A stretch of DNA of 64,000 nucleotides, from contig JADJLA010000011.1 of NCBI GenBank assembly GCA_016705695.1, positions 1 through 64,000 on the forward strand, given 5' to 3'. Shown piece by piece: positions 45,167-53,693 of the stretch (position 1 is its first letter; every line of letters begins with the position of its first letter). Source of the stretch: Sphingobacteriaceae bacterium (lineage in GTDB: Bacteria > Bacteroidota > Bacteroidia > B-17B0 > Aurantibacillaceae). The notes beneath the pieces are model-generated. The model did no database searches. It was not told the DNA's origin and worked only from the letters and a program-made list of their open reading frames with translations. The position numbers and the translations under genes are program-made.

Positions 45167-46456
45167 ATGTCGTATATAAATTCAATTGTTGCCCGTCAAA
45201 TTTTAGATTCAAGAGGAAATCCAACCATTGAGGTGGATGTGATCACCGAAAATGGTATCTTAGGAAGAGCCGCTGTTCCTTCGGGAGCAAGCACCGGAAG
45301 CCATGAGGCTGTAGAATTGAGGGATAATGACAAAAAGACCTTCATGGGCAAAGGCGTTTTAAAAGCCGTGAACAATGTGAATGGTGTAATTCGCGAACAT
45401 TTAAAGGGTGCTTATATTTTTGATCAAAGCGCTATTGATACGGCATTAATCGCTTTAGATGGCACAAAGAACAAAGCAAATCTCGGAGCAAACGCTATTT
45501 TGGGGGTTTCATTAGCAGTAGCAAAAGCTGCGGCCGAAGAATGTCGTCAGCCACTTTACCGCTACATCGGCGGAATAAATGCAAATACGCTTCCTATTCC
45601 ATTAATGAATATTTTAAATGGTGGGGCTCACGCCGATAATGGTATCGATTTTCAGGAATTTATGATCATGCCTGTTGGGGCCGAAAGTTTTAGCGAGGCT
45701 TTACAAATGGGTACCGAAGTGTTTCATCATTTAAAAGCAGTTTTAAAAGCGCAAAAAATGAGTACCAATGTTGGCGATGAAGGTGGTTTTGCCCCGGATT
45801 TTAAAAATAATGAAGATGCTATCAAAGCTGTGATGCAGGCTATAGATAAGGCTGGTTACAAAGCGGGAAAAGACATTTACATTGCTATCGATGCCGCTGC
45901 ATCTGAATTTTATTTATCGGATGAAAAAGTATATCACTTCAAAAAATCCACTGGAGATAAATTAACCGCTTCACAAATGGTTGATTATTGGGCCGGCTGG
46001 CGCAAAAAGTACCCTATTCTTTCTATTGAAGACGGCTGCGCCGAAGATGATTGGAATGGTTGGAAACTATTAACCGATAAAATAGGCTCTACTACTCAGT
46101 TAGTAGGAGATGATCTTTTTGTGACCAACGTAGATTTCCTTTCAAAAGGGATCGAAAAAGGCGTTGCTAATTCTATTCTGGTGAAAGTTAACCAGATTGG
46201 AACTTTAACCGAAACTGTAAATGCGGTTCAATTAGCTCATAATAACAGTTATACCTCGGTAATGAGCCACAGAAGCGGCGAAACAGAGGATACTACAATA
46301 GCAGACCTTTCGGTTGCATTTAATTGTGGGCAGATAAAAACCGGCTCGGCCAGCCGTACCGATAGGATAGCTAAATACAACCAACTTTTACGTATTGAAG
46401 AACAACTTGGTGGAACAGCCCGTTTTATTGGGGATTCCTTTAGGTTTTTGAAGTAA
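45167..46456 (+). CDS. eno: Enolase (phosphopyruvate hydratase)
   Basis: Enolase converts 2-phosphoglycerate to phosphoenolpyruvate in glycolysis. The 429-residue product begins SYINSIVARQILDSRGNPTI. It has AAVPSGASTGSHEAVELRD (flexible loop), the Mg-binding region LSIEDGCAEDDWNGW and GDDLFVTNVDFL, the signature ILVKVNQIGTLTE, and SHRSGETEDTTIADL. All expected active-site segments are present and the length is normal. It is followed five bases later by a repeat element. Confidence 0.98.
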   Translation: MSYINSIVARQILDSRGNPTIEVDVITENGILGRAAVPSGASTGSHEAVELRDNDKKTFMGKGVLKAVNNVNGVIREHLKGAYIFDQSAIDTALIALDGTKNKANLGANAILGVSLAVAKAAAEECRQPLYRYIGGINANTLPIPLMNILNGGAHADNGIDFQEFMIMPVGAESFSEALQMGTEVFHHLKAVLKAQKMSTNVGDEGGFAPDFKNNEDAIKAVMQAIDKAGYKAGKDIYIAIDAAASEFYLSDEKVYHFKKSTGDKLTASQMVDYWAGWRKKYPILSIEDGCAEDDWNGWKLLTDKIGSTTQLVGDDLFVTNVDFLSKGIEKGVANSILVKVNQIGTLTETVNAVQLAHNNSYTSVMSHRSGETEDTTIADLSVAFNCGQIKTGSASRTDRIAKYNQLLRIEEQLGGTARFIGDSFRFLK

Positions 46457-46461
46457 TCCTA

Positions 46462-46596
46462 AGGTGGGTTGTAAAAATTAGATTTTAGGCGAACGATCCC
46501 GATAGCTATCGGGATTAAAAAGCGCAGTTTACTGACGTAAATGAGCATTTTTAAAACGAAGTTTAACGACAAAAAAGCAATTTTTAGAATACACTT
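46462..46596. repeat. Intergenic element with diverged terminal inverted repeats, copy 1
   Basis: It starts AGGTGGGTTGTAAAAATT (46462-46479) and ends AATTTTTAGAATACACTT (46579-46596), an imperfect inverse. Its left part (TTAGATTTTAGGCGA) and right part (TAACGACAAAAAAGCAATTT) match the second element at 60926-61048 in reverse orientation. Copy 1 holds a complete copy of the dispersed palindrome (46497-46514) that is absent from copy 2. It lies five bases after the eno stop. Confidence 0.75.
46497..46514. repeat. Palindrome TCCCGATAGCTATCGGGA, copy 2
   Basis: A perfect copy inside the repeat element downstream of eno. At the equivalent place in the second element (60926-61048) this palindrome is missing, so it looks like an insertion. 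Confidence 0.85.
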
Positions 46597-46670
46597 AAAT
46601 AAAATAAGGTTTAATATTAGTTTATTTTAAACACACTCATTAAATTAGCAGGAGTTAATTCCAAATTTCT

Positions 46671-47993
46671 ATGGACAAATTAAAAGAGAAGTTCAAGGGC
46701 AAGGCAGAAGTTCTGTCGGCCGAGATCAAAGATATTATTAAGAACAATGGCGACCTTAAATTAGGCGAGATCACTGTAGCCCAAGTATACCAAGGTATGC
46801 GTGGTATGGTGGGTATGGTTACTGAAACATCGCGATTAGACCCTGAAGAAGGAATTCGTTTTAGAGGGTATAGTATCCCTGAATTGCGTAAGCAATTACC
46901 AAAGGCACCAGGTGGAAGTGAACCGTTACCGGAAGGTATTTTTTATTTGATGCTTGTTGGTGAATTACCTACGCAAGAGGATGTAACATTCATTACCGCT
47001 GAATGGACCAAACGTAATAACGTACCAAAGCATGTTTTCGATGTAATTGAAAAATTACCTCCTGATACACATCCAATGACCCAGTTTGTTATTGGTGTAA
47101 TGGCCATGCAAACTGAAAGCGTTTTTGCAAAGGCGTATGCAAAAGGAATGAGCAAAAAAGATTATTGGGATTATGCATATGAAGATTCTATGAATCTAAT
47201 TGCACGATTACCAAGGATCGCAGCATATATCTATCGTCGTAAATATAAAGGCGGCGTTCATATTGAGCCTGATCATAAATTAGACTGGGCAGCAAACTTT
47301 GCGCACATGCTAGGTTACGATCAAGTTGATTTCAAACGTTTAATGCGCTTATATCAAACCATTCACGTTGATCATGAAGGAGGAAACGTTTCAGCGCACA
47401 CTACTCATTTAGTAGGTTCTGCTTTAAGCGATCCATACTTAGCATTTGCTGCAGGTATGAATGGTTTGGCTGGTCCTTTACATGGCTTGGCAAACCAAGA
47501 AGTATTGAATTGGATAATGGAATTGAAGGAAAATTTAGGAGGAGGGTTACCAACTAAAGAACAAATTGCCGAGTACATTAAAAAAACTTTAACCGAAGGA
47601 AAAGTTGTACCGGGATACGGTCATGCTGTATTGCGTAAAACAGATCCGCGCTTCACTGCTCAGCAGGATTTTTATAAAACATGGATCAAGCATGATGATA
47701 TTTGCGAAATAGTTCAAATGGTTTACGAAGTTGCCCCTCCTATTTTAGAAGGTACTGGTAAGATCAAAAATCCTTGGCCAAATGTGGATGCACATTCAGG
47801 TGCATTATTGGTTCACTACGGAATGCATGAGTTTGATTTTTACACTGTATTGTTTGGTGTTAGCCGTTCGTTAGGTGTATTAGCAAGTTTAATTTGGGAT
47901 AGAGCAACCAGTTCGCCTATAGAGCGTCCAGGTTCGTTAACCACTGATAATATTAAAGCTAAAATCAAAGCTGCTAAGGAAGCCGCTAAATAG
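46671..47993 (+). CDS. gltA: Citrate synthase, eukaryotic (Si) type
   Basis: This enzyme condenses acetyl-CoA with oxaloacetate as the entry to the TCA cycle. The 440-residue product carries the segments of the mitochondrial-like group: RGMVGMVTETSRLDPEEGIR, HVDHEGGNVSAHTTHLVGS (active-site His), PGYGHAVLRKTDPRFTAQQ (second His) and NVDAHSGALLVHYGM (active-site Asp). This is distinct from the hexameric GltA of E. coli. The eukaryotic type is found in several Bacteroidota. The gene symbol is by function. A strong terminator follows at 48014. Confidence 0.95.
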   Translation: MDKLKEKFKGKAEVLSAEIKDIIKNNGDLKLGEITVAQVYQGMRGMVGMVTETSRLDPEEGIRFRGYSIPELRKQLPKAPGGSEPLPEGIFYLMLVGELPTQEDVTFITAEWTKRNNVPKHVFDVIEKLPPDTHPMTQFVIGVMAMQTESVFAKAYAKGMSKKDYWDYAYEDSMNLIARLPRIAAYIYRRKYKGGVHIEPDHKLDWAANFAHMLGYDQVDFKRLMRLYQTIHVDHEGGNVSAHTTHLVGSALSDPYLAFAAGMNGLAGPLHGLANQEVLNWIMELKENLGGGLPTKEQIAEYIKKTLTEGKVVPGYGHAVLRKTDPRFTAQQDFYKTWIKHDDICEIVQMVYEVAPPILEGTGKIKNPWPNVDAHSGALLVHYGMHEFDFYTVLFGVSRSLGVLASLIWDRATSSPIERPGSLTTDNIKAKIKAAKEAAK

Positions 47994-48013
47994 CTTTATA
48001 ATTTAATTCTATT

Positions 48014-48043
48014 AAAAGCCTCTGAGAGATCAGGGGCTTTTTT
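48014..48043 (+). terminator. Rho-independent terminator of citrate synthase
   Basis: AGCCTCTGA (48017-48025) and TCAGGGGCT (48030-48038) form a hairpin with one G-T pair and a 4-base loop, followed by a T-run. It begins 21 bases after the stop. Confidence 0.85.
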
Positions 48044-48283
48044 ATTATTTAGCATACGAAATTATTATTTTCATTTGGGCGCCCAATCACCGGATATACT
48101 CCAGAAAACTCACGAAGGGGATGTGGAATTTATGTTAAGATGAATTATCTTCTCACTGAACATAGTGTCCGGTCTTACCTTTAATACATCTGTTAATGCT
48201 GGACGAGAAATTTTGTCCTGCAAGGATCCTTATATTTTTTGAAGGGTTGGTATCAAATGAAATCCTATAAAAGAAAAGAGCAA
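48044..48283. other. Non-coding gap with one diverged palindrome
   Basis: This gap between two terminators has no supportable gene. It holds a third, diverged copy of the GGACAAAAT-type palindrome at 48201-48221 (GGACGAGAAATTTTGTCCTG). Nothing else was recognised. Confidence 0.5.
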
Positions 48284-48312
48284 AAAAAAGGCTCCGTAAA
48301 CGGAGCCTTTTT
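48284..48312. terminator. Bidirectional terminator between citrate synthase and the lipoprotein gene
   Basis: GGCTCCG (48290-48296), loop TAAA, CGGAGCC (48301-48307), with eight A's on the left and five T's on the right. It mainly serves the minus-strand lipoprotein gene ending at 48335. Confidence 0.88.
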
Positions 48313-48334
48313 AAAATTATAGTATTGCAAAAAA

Positions 48335-49309
48335 TTAGTTTGCAGTAAATCCACCTAAATTAATATGAGCGTTGTTACGTACTTCGTTGTTGTACAAAGA
48401 ATTTTGTGTAGTTTGAGCATTACCAAAAACACCTGACTTACTGCTTCCCGGAATAACCGATCCAGCACCACCATTAATTGTCATAATACTATCTTTTGTG
48501 CCAGTATAATCAGCAACCCAAATAGTAGCATCTTGATTATTGAAACCTGAAGTATTCATTGCTACAGTAGCTAAGTTAAATGTGTAGTAACCGCTAGCAT
48601 TTGTAGTAGTAGTATACATTTTTGTAGTTAAGATCGTTGGATCCATATCAAACGCTAAATAAACAGTTGTTCCAGCGCCAATAGCTGTATTGGTTGCACC
48701 AAATGCTACTGAAGCAGCAGTACCTGTTGTAACAGTTTTTAAGAAGTGAGTAAGACTTACAGAACCTGTAACAGCAGCGCTACCGATCATGATGTTGTTA
48801 GGGTTTGAAGTTAAGTTTGATGCAACAAAGTTAAACACACCAAAATCATGAGTAGTTCCCATGAAGAAAGTTGTATTACCCGGAGTATTACCAAAATAAT
48901 TCGCGTATAATCCTGTTTTAGTAACACCGTTAATGATAGTGTCTTGAGTACCATTAAATCCATTCATTGTAACGTAACCTTGAACACCGGTTGCGTTTGA
49001 TTTAATAGTCATTGCCCAATTACCATTTGCATCAGAAGTTGCAGAATATACATCAGCACCTTGAGCTATAGAAGCAGGATATAATTGACTTTTGTTAACT
49101 TTAATTTGAACTGAAACACCAGCAGCAGGTATTTTTGTTGTAGTTACCCAGTTACCACTACCATCTGGAGTAATAACTCTTTTAGTAAAAGTACCTTTAA
49201 CTAAAGTTGTTCCTGTAACGTCTGTAGCAGTAAAATCGGTTGTTGTTTCTTTCTTACACGAGAAGAACATCGCTGTAAGAAGAGTAAGAGCTAATAATGA
49301 TTTTTTCAT
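48335..49309 (-). CDS. Lipoprotein of unknown function
   Basis: The 324-residue product has a lipoprotein signal (KKSLLALTLLTAMFFSCKKE, Cys after MFFS). The mature part is rich in Thr, Asn, Ala and Gly. It has about three repeats with strand motifs (SATSDANGNWAMTIKSNATG, YTTTTNASGYYTFNLATVAM), which look like carboxypeptidase-regulatory-like beta domains that often sit on the cell surface. It begins 49 bases after the outer-membrane protein gene upstream. No enzyme motif was seen. Confidence 0.65.
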   Translation of the reverse strand: MKKSLLALTLLTAMFFSCKKETTTDFTATDVTGTTLVKGTFTKRVITPDGSGNWVTTTKIPAAGVSVQIKVNKSQLYPASIAQGADVYSATSDANGNWAMTIKSNATGVQGYVTMNGFNGTQDTIINGVTKTGLYANYFGNTPGNTTFFMGTTHDFGVFNFVASNLTSNPNNIMIGSAAVTGSVSLTHFLKTVTTGTAASVAFGATNTAIGAGTTVYLAFDMDPTILTTKMYTTTTNASGYYTFNLATVAMNTSGFNNQDATIWVADYTGTKDSIMTINGGAGSVIPGSSKSGVFGNAQTTQNSLYNNEVRNNAHINLGGFTAN

Positions 49310-49358
49310 GACTTTTATATTTAAATTATTTATTTTTTTATTGATTTGGTTAATTGAT

Positions 49359-50390
49359 TTAGAAATGGAATATTAACATAATAGCACCTGCACCACCACT
49401 TAAGTTAGTGTTACCACCCAATGTATTATTCATTGAGAAGATGTTACCTGCGTTATTATCAACTGAGAAACCTTTTGTTTTTTCAGCGTTGTCTGCGTTA
49501 ACTTCTTCCTGGAAAACTGAAGGGCCATTTTGACCATTCACAAATACTTCACGAGTAGATTTAGCACCTCTTCTTGTTGTTACTGAGTAACCCCAACCGT
49601 ATTCTGCAGCTACTGATATTTTAGAGAACACAAAGTATTCGATACCTACAAATCCTCTAACGCCAAAACGAATACCACCTCTTTCTTTTGTATAAAGATT
49701 TCTAGTAGTTCTACCGCTTGTTGGGTTCTGATTAAGCGTAGTGAAAGCGTTAAAGTTGGATGTATATTCAACATTATAAACATCAGAGAAAGCATTACCA
49801 TAAGTAACGTTTTGACGAGCTGAAGTTCCACCAATTCCGATCTCAGCACCGTAAACACCCTGAAGGCGACGGTATCCTCTTCTCATTTCATATCCAGCAG
49901 TGAGCATGATGTTAGTTTTTGAATACTTTAATTTATCCTCAACACGAATAAGAGAAGCAGCTGCGATATCTTCTGCAGTTCCTAAAGTTGCGTTGTACAT
50001 TACCTCAGCATCTTGTACGCGGTTAACCATTGAACCTGATAAAGTATTGTATCCGATTTTTGCGCGGATCGCTGTTTTGTCTGATAAAAAGTACTTACCA
50101 ACGATCTGGTTGTTCGAACCTTGCACGTATGCGTTTGCTGCTCCAGCTTGGTTAGCTGCTGCAGGAGCGCTGTTTCCCATGATACTTACGTAACGTAGAG
50201 AGTTAAAAACTAGGTCGAGAGCTGGGATCGCATTAAATCCTAACGCAATATCACCTGCTTTTGGTAAAATGGCGTGACCTTTTTTGTTTAAAACAGGATC
50301 GTCACTTGTACAGGCAACGCTGTGTGACCCCTGGGCGTACGTAAACATTGACATAAACAATGCTGGTACAATTAGAACTGATTTCTTCAT
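49359..50390 (-). CDS. Outer-membrane protein, probable barrel
   Basis: The 343-residue product has a signal peptide (KKSVLIVPALFMSMFTYA, then QGSHSV). It has alternating strands (GDIALGFNAIPALDLVFNSL, TAIRAKIGYNTLSGS, IMLTAGYEMRRGYRRLQG, FVGIEYFVFSKISVAAEYGW) and ends with a terminal strand AGAIMLIFHF whose last residue is Phe, the usual mark of outer-membrane barrels inserted by BamA. No substrate is indicated. It is followed by the lipoprotein gene, and the two may be expressed together. The 273-base gap upstream (50391-50663) shows nothing recognisable. Confidence 0.75.
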   Translation of the reverse strand: MKKSVLIVPALFMSMFTYAQGSHSVACTSDDPVLNKKGHAILPKAGDIALGFNAIPALDLVFNSLRYVSIMGNSAPAAANQAGAANAYVQGSNNQIVGKYFLSDKTAIRAKIGYNTLSGSMVNRVQDAEVMYNATLGTAEDIAAASLIRVEDKLKYSKTNIMLTAGYEMRRGYRRLQGVYGAEIGIGGTSARQNVTYGNAFSDVYNVEYTSNFNAFTTLNQNPTSGRTTRNLYTKERGGIRFGVRGFVGIEYFVFSKISVAAEYGWGYSVTTRRGAKSTREVFVNGQNGPSVFQEEVNADNAEKTKGFSVDNNAGNIFSMNNTLGGNTNLSGGAGAIMLIFHF

Positions 50391-50663
50391 ATCTATTTTT
50401 TTGGTTAATTAAATTTGCTTTTAGCAGATTTGTCACAAAAGTAGGGAAAATAGGAGTTGCTTCCAAATTACAAGCATTTTTTCATCACTCAATTACACAC
50501 ACTCATCTGTTAAAAACACTAATTAATATTCGAATCAAATACTGAGAATTTAGGTCGTAATAACATGAAAATCAATTATCTAAAATGTTTTAAAGTTTTT
50601 AAGGCCGAAAAATACGAATAAATGACTTTGATCAGGGTTGTAAAATACAATCTAATAAGAAGG

Positions 50664-51509
50664 TTAATTCTTCAACATCTTTAAGATTGAGCTTAATTTC
50701 TCTTTTAACTCCGTTCGCGGTATGATCTTATCAATAAACCCATGTTCTAGAACGAACTCGGCTGTTTGAAAGCCCTTGGGAAGGTCCTTTCCGATTGTTT
50801 CCTTCACCACACGAGGCCCTGCAAACCCTATTAAACTGTGAGGTTCAGCAATATTAAGATCGCCTAACATTGCATAACTAGCAGTTACACCACCCGTTGT
50901 TGGATCTGTAAGTAATGATATATATGGAAGATGATTTTGTGCTAATTGACTTAATTTTGCAGATGTTTTAGCCATTTGCATTAAAGAAAATGCTGCTTCC
51001 ATCATTCGAGCTCCACCACTTTTTGAAATGATGAGTAAAGGTGCCTTTGTTTTGATGCAAAAATCAATAGCGCGCGCTATCTTTTCGCCCACTACACTAC
51101 CCATACTTCCTCCTATGAAAGTGAAATCCATACAACAAATAACCAGATCCTCACCGTTAACTTTACCATAAGCGCTTCTTAAGGCATCCTTTAATCCTGT
51201 TTTTCTAATGGTATCAGTTAAACGATCCGTATATTTTTTTGTATCGGTAAATTCAAGTGGATCTCCACTCACCAAATTCTCATGAAGCTCAGTGAACTTG
51301 TTTTCGTCAAAAATTACCTCGAAATACTCTTTGCTTGAAATACGTTCGTGGTACCCACAATCGGTGCATACATATTTGTGTGCCGAATGATCTTGAGCTG
51401 TATTTATCTTTTTACACGAAGGGCATTTATACCACAATCCTTCTGGAGTTTCCTTCTTCTCAGTCGTGCTTGTTGTAATTCCTTCTTTTAATCGTTTAAA
51501 CCAACCCAT
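50664..51509 (-). CDS. accD: Acetyl-CoA carboxylase carboxyltransferase subunit beta
   Basis: AccD and AccA form the carboxyltransferase that makes malonyl-CoA for fatty acid synthesis. The 281-residue product has the N-terminal Cys4 zinc ribbon (YKCPSCKKI and YVCTDCGYHE), DLVICCMDFTFIGGSMGSVV and APLLIISKSGGARMMEAAFS (oxyanion and CoA region). It ends LPKGFQTAEFVLEHGFIDKI. Normal length. accA is not in this window. A dispersed palindrome lies 28 bases upstream. Confidence 0.97.
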   Translation of the reverse strand: MGWFKRLKEGITTSTTEKKETPEGLWYKCPSCKKINTAQDHSAHKYVCTDCGYHERISSKEYFEVIFDENKFTELHENLVSGDPLEFTDTKKYTDRLTDTIRKTGLKDALRSAYGKVNGEDLVICCMDFTFIGGSMGSVVGEKIARAIDFCIKTKAPLLIISKSGGARMMEAAFSLMQMAKTSAKLSQLAQNHLPYISLLTDPTTGGVTASYAMLGDLNIAEPHSLIGFAGPRVVKETIGKDLPKGFQTAEFVLEHGFIDKIIPRTELKEKLSSILKMLKN

Positions 51510-51536
51510 GTTTTTAATTATAAATTATGAATTATG

Positions 51537-51554
51537 TCCCGATAGTTATCGGGA
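51537..51554. repeat. Palindrome TCCCGATAGTTATCGGGA, copy 3
   Basis: It differs by one base from the perfect 18-bp palindrome seen at 19834 and 46497. It lies in the 76-base gap upstream of accD and downstream of the aldolase gene, both on the minus strand, so it would be transcribed between them. Confidence 0.75.
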
Positions 51555-51585
51555 GTTGAATTAACACTCGTATCTTAAACATTTG

Positions 51586-52638
51586 TTAAGCTATTGTGAT
51601 CGTTTTGTCTAAATAAACATCTTGTATGCTGTTCAATAAACTAACTCCCTCTTTTATCGGTTTTTGAAAAGCTTTACGTCCGCTAATTAAGCCCTGCCCT
51701 CCACCGCGTTTATTAATTACCGCAGTTTCAATAGCCTCAGCTAAGTCGCTTGCTCCTTTACTTTCTCCACCGCTATTAATTAAACCCATGCGGCCCATAT
51801 AGCAATTTGCCACCTGATAACGACAAAGATCAATTGGATGGTCAGTAGTTAATTCTGAGTATACTTTCGGATGAGTTTTACCATGTCCAACTGCAGTGTA
51901 TCCACCGTTTTTATCGGAAAGTTTTTGTTTAATAATATCAGCTTGAATGGTAACACCCAAGTGATTAGCTTGAGATGAAAGGTCAACTGCAGTATGATAA
52001 TCTATCCCGTCCTTTTTAAAAGCATTATTGCGTGTATAACACCATAAAACGGTTGCCATTCCTAACTCGTGAGCCATTTCAAAAGCTTTTGCTACCTCTA
52101 CTATTTGACGAGCAGATTCGGCTGAACCAAAATAAATTGTGGCTCCAACGGCTGTTGCGCCCATGTTCCATGCTTCTTTTATACTGCCAAACATGATCTG
52201 ATCGAAACGGTTTGGGTATGATAGAAATTCGTTATGGTTGATCTTTACTATGAATGGTATCTTATGGGCATATTTACGTGAAACCGAAGCTAAAACTCCG
52301 TAGGTTGAGGCTACAGCATTACAGCCGCCTTCAACAGCTAGCTTCACTATATTCTCACTATCAAAATACATAGGGTTTGGGGCAAAAGATGCTCCTGCGC
52401 TATGTTCAATTCCTTGATCAACCGGTAAAATACTCATGTAACCTGAGTTGGCTAAACGACCAGTATTGTATAGTTGATTAAGGCTTTTTAAAACCTGAGG
52501 GTTGCGATTACTAATCGAGAAGATGCGGTCAACAAAGTCAGAACCCGGTAAATGTATTTGGTCTTTTGAAATGGTTTTACAGGTATGGTTCAATAATCCA
52601 TCAGCCTTTGAACCTAAAATTTCTGTGATCTTCGACAT
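51586..52638 (-). CDS. Class I fructose-bisphosphate aldolase (DhnA-type)
   Basis: The 350-residue product is of the archaeal/bacterial DhnA-like class I aldolase group. It has SILPVDQGIEHSAGASFAPN, GCNAVASTYGVLASVSRKYA, PFIVKINHNEFLSYPN and ATAVGATIYFGSAESARQIV. Schiff-base formation with a Lys is expected for the group, and VIKQKL-like and KINHN Lys residues are candidates. It splits fructose-1,6-bisphosphate in glycolysis or makes it in gluconeogenesis, in keeping with fbp and eno nearby. It lies after the terminator of the Sia-like operon. Confidence 0.93.
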   Translation of the reverse strand: MSKITEILGSKADGLLNHTCKTISKDQIHLPGSDFVDRIFSISNRNPQVLKSLNQLYNTGRLANSGYMSILPVDQGIEHSAGASFAPNPMYFDSENIVKLAVEGGCNAVASTYGVLASVSRKYAHKIPFIVKINHNEFLSYPNRFDQIMFGSIKEAWNMGATAVGATIYFGSAESARQIVEVAKAFEMAHELGMATVLWCYTRNNAFKKDGIDYHTAVDLSSQANHLGVTIQADIIKQKLSDKNGGYTAVGHGKTHPKVYSELTTDHPIDLCRYQVANCYMGRMGLINSGGESKGASDLAEAIETAVINKRGGGQGLISGRKAFQKPIKEGVSLLNSIQDVYLDKTITIA

Positions 52639-52675
52639 AGTATGATTTAAAAAATTAAGGGTACAAATATAATAA

Positions 52676-52708
52676 AAAAACCCTCTAAAAACGGTTGTTT
52701 TTAGAGGG
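52676..52708 (-). terminator. Rho-independent terminator of the Sia-like operon
   Basis: CCCTCTAAAAAC (52681-52692), loop GGTT, GTTTTTAGAGGG (52697-52708): a perfect 12-bp stem. On the minus strand it runs into a T-rich stretch. It begins 26 bases after the SiaC-like gene stop. Confidence 0.9.
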
Positions 52709-52733
52709 GGAATTTTATTTAATTAGGTTAAAA

Positions 52734-53114
52734 TTACTCGTTAACCATTACCATTTTAAATGGCACGTTGATGATAGCTTGATAATCTTCACCTGCCTCA
52801 AGCATATCCTCATCATCTTCTTCATAGTGCCAGTTAATTGTAACAGCGCTACCTCCTTTGTGGATGCTTTCTAATTTCTTGAAAACATCAAGTATACATT
52901 TTGAAGATGAAGTATTGAAATACTCTAGCTGAACATTTACGGTTGTTGCAGGCTTAGATGAAGAAGAATACTTATCTAAAGAATCAACCAAAGGTTTGTA
53001 AAATTCAATTGAATTTTCAGGGATAGAACGCCCTTTAATTTCCAATACGCCAGTACCAAGATCAAATGTAATTGATGGTGTTTTTGGCGAACCTTCTATT
53101 TTGTAATTATCCAT
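52734..53114 (-). CDS. SiaC-type regulatory phosphoprotein (DUF1987)
   Basis: In Pseudomonas aeruginosa SiaC is phosphorylated on Thr68 by SiaB and dephosphorylated by SiaA. The unphosphorylated form binds and activates the diguanylate cyclase SiaD. This 126-residue protein has the DUF1987 layout (TPSITFDLGTGVLEIKGRSI, then LEYFNTSSSKCILDVFKKLE). Counting from the ATG, the threonine in YFNTSS is residue 68, the same number as in SiaC. The end has an acidic loop (HYEEDDEDMLEAGEDYQ). It follows the SiaB-like gene after 11 bases. No cyclase is adjacent, so the output partner is unknown. Confidence 0.9.
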   Translation of the reverse strand: MDNYKIEGSPKTPSITFDLGTGVLEIKGRSIPENSIEFYKPLVDSLDKYSSSSKPATTVNVQLEYFNTSSSKCILDVFKKLESIHKGGSAVTINWHYEEDDEDMLEAGEDYQAIINVPFKMVMVNE

Positions 53115-53125
53115 AGTTATTTATA

Positions 53126-53674
53126 TTAATTTTGTGTAGTTACTTTAATATTGAGCGTAAAGAAAGATATTTTATCGTTAATCTCCAAAAAATTATACTC
53201 AATTTTTTCACCTGTTTTACGAGCTATATCTATCATTCCTAAACCACCGCCGCCTTTAAGAGACATTTCTCCGTTATTCAGCACTTCTTTATAGTAGTGT
53301 TTGAGTTCTTCTTTATTCAAAGAATTAACCTTATCCAAACGTCCTTTTAACCCGGTGATATTCTCGTTTAAAATATAGTTTCCGGTAAAAATAGTGTAAA
53401 GACTATCAAGTTTGCCGATCATGAAAATAGCCGATTTTAACTTTTGCTCTCTTGCATCTGGCACTTCGTCCATATGATGATAAAGGTTTTGAAGGCATTC
53501 TACAAGAACGTTGTAAACCTTTTTCTTCATTTTAGGCTCTTCCTGAAGATCAGCCATTTTATTCTCCATTATCTGGAGTATGGATGTTAGAAGATCTGAG
53601 GTTACTTCTCCTTTGAATGAAAGCAATATGTTATTGCGTTCCATTTTTTCATATATCTCAAAAACCTCTTTCAT
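53126..53674 (-). CDS. SiaB-type protein kinase
   Basis: The 182-residue product resembles the SiaB/DUF6272 family of GHKL-fold kinases. The N-box is near residues 56-68 (NVLVECLQNLYHHMD, with Glu59 and Asn63). The G-rich ATP loop is GGGGLGMIDIARKTG at 141-155. By analogy it phosphorylates the SiaC-like product of the next gene. The gene begins 19 bases after the lipoprotein gene stop and ends 11 bases before the SiaC gene. Confidence 0.87.
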   Translation of the reverse strand: MKEVFEIYEKMERNNILLSFKGEVTSDLLTSILQIMENKMADLQEEPKMKKKVYNVLVECLQNLYHHMDEVPDAREQKLKSAIFMIGKLDSLYTIFTGNYILNENITGLKGRLDKVNSLNKEELKHYYKEVLNNGEMSLKGGGGLGMIDIARKTGEKIEYNFLEINDKISFFTLNIKVTTQN

Positions 53675-53693
53675 TCCGTTTGGAAATATCGTC

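Noticed and set aside
48044..48283. A small RNA in the gap between two terminators
   Set aside because: No promoter-like box and no stable fold apart from one diverged palindrome could be supported.
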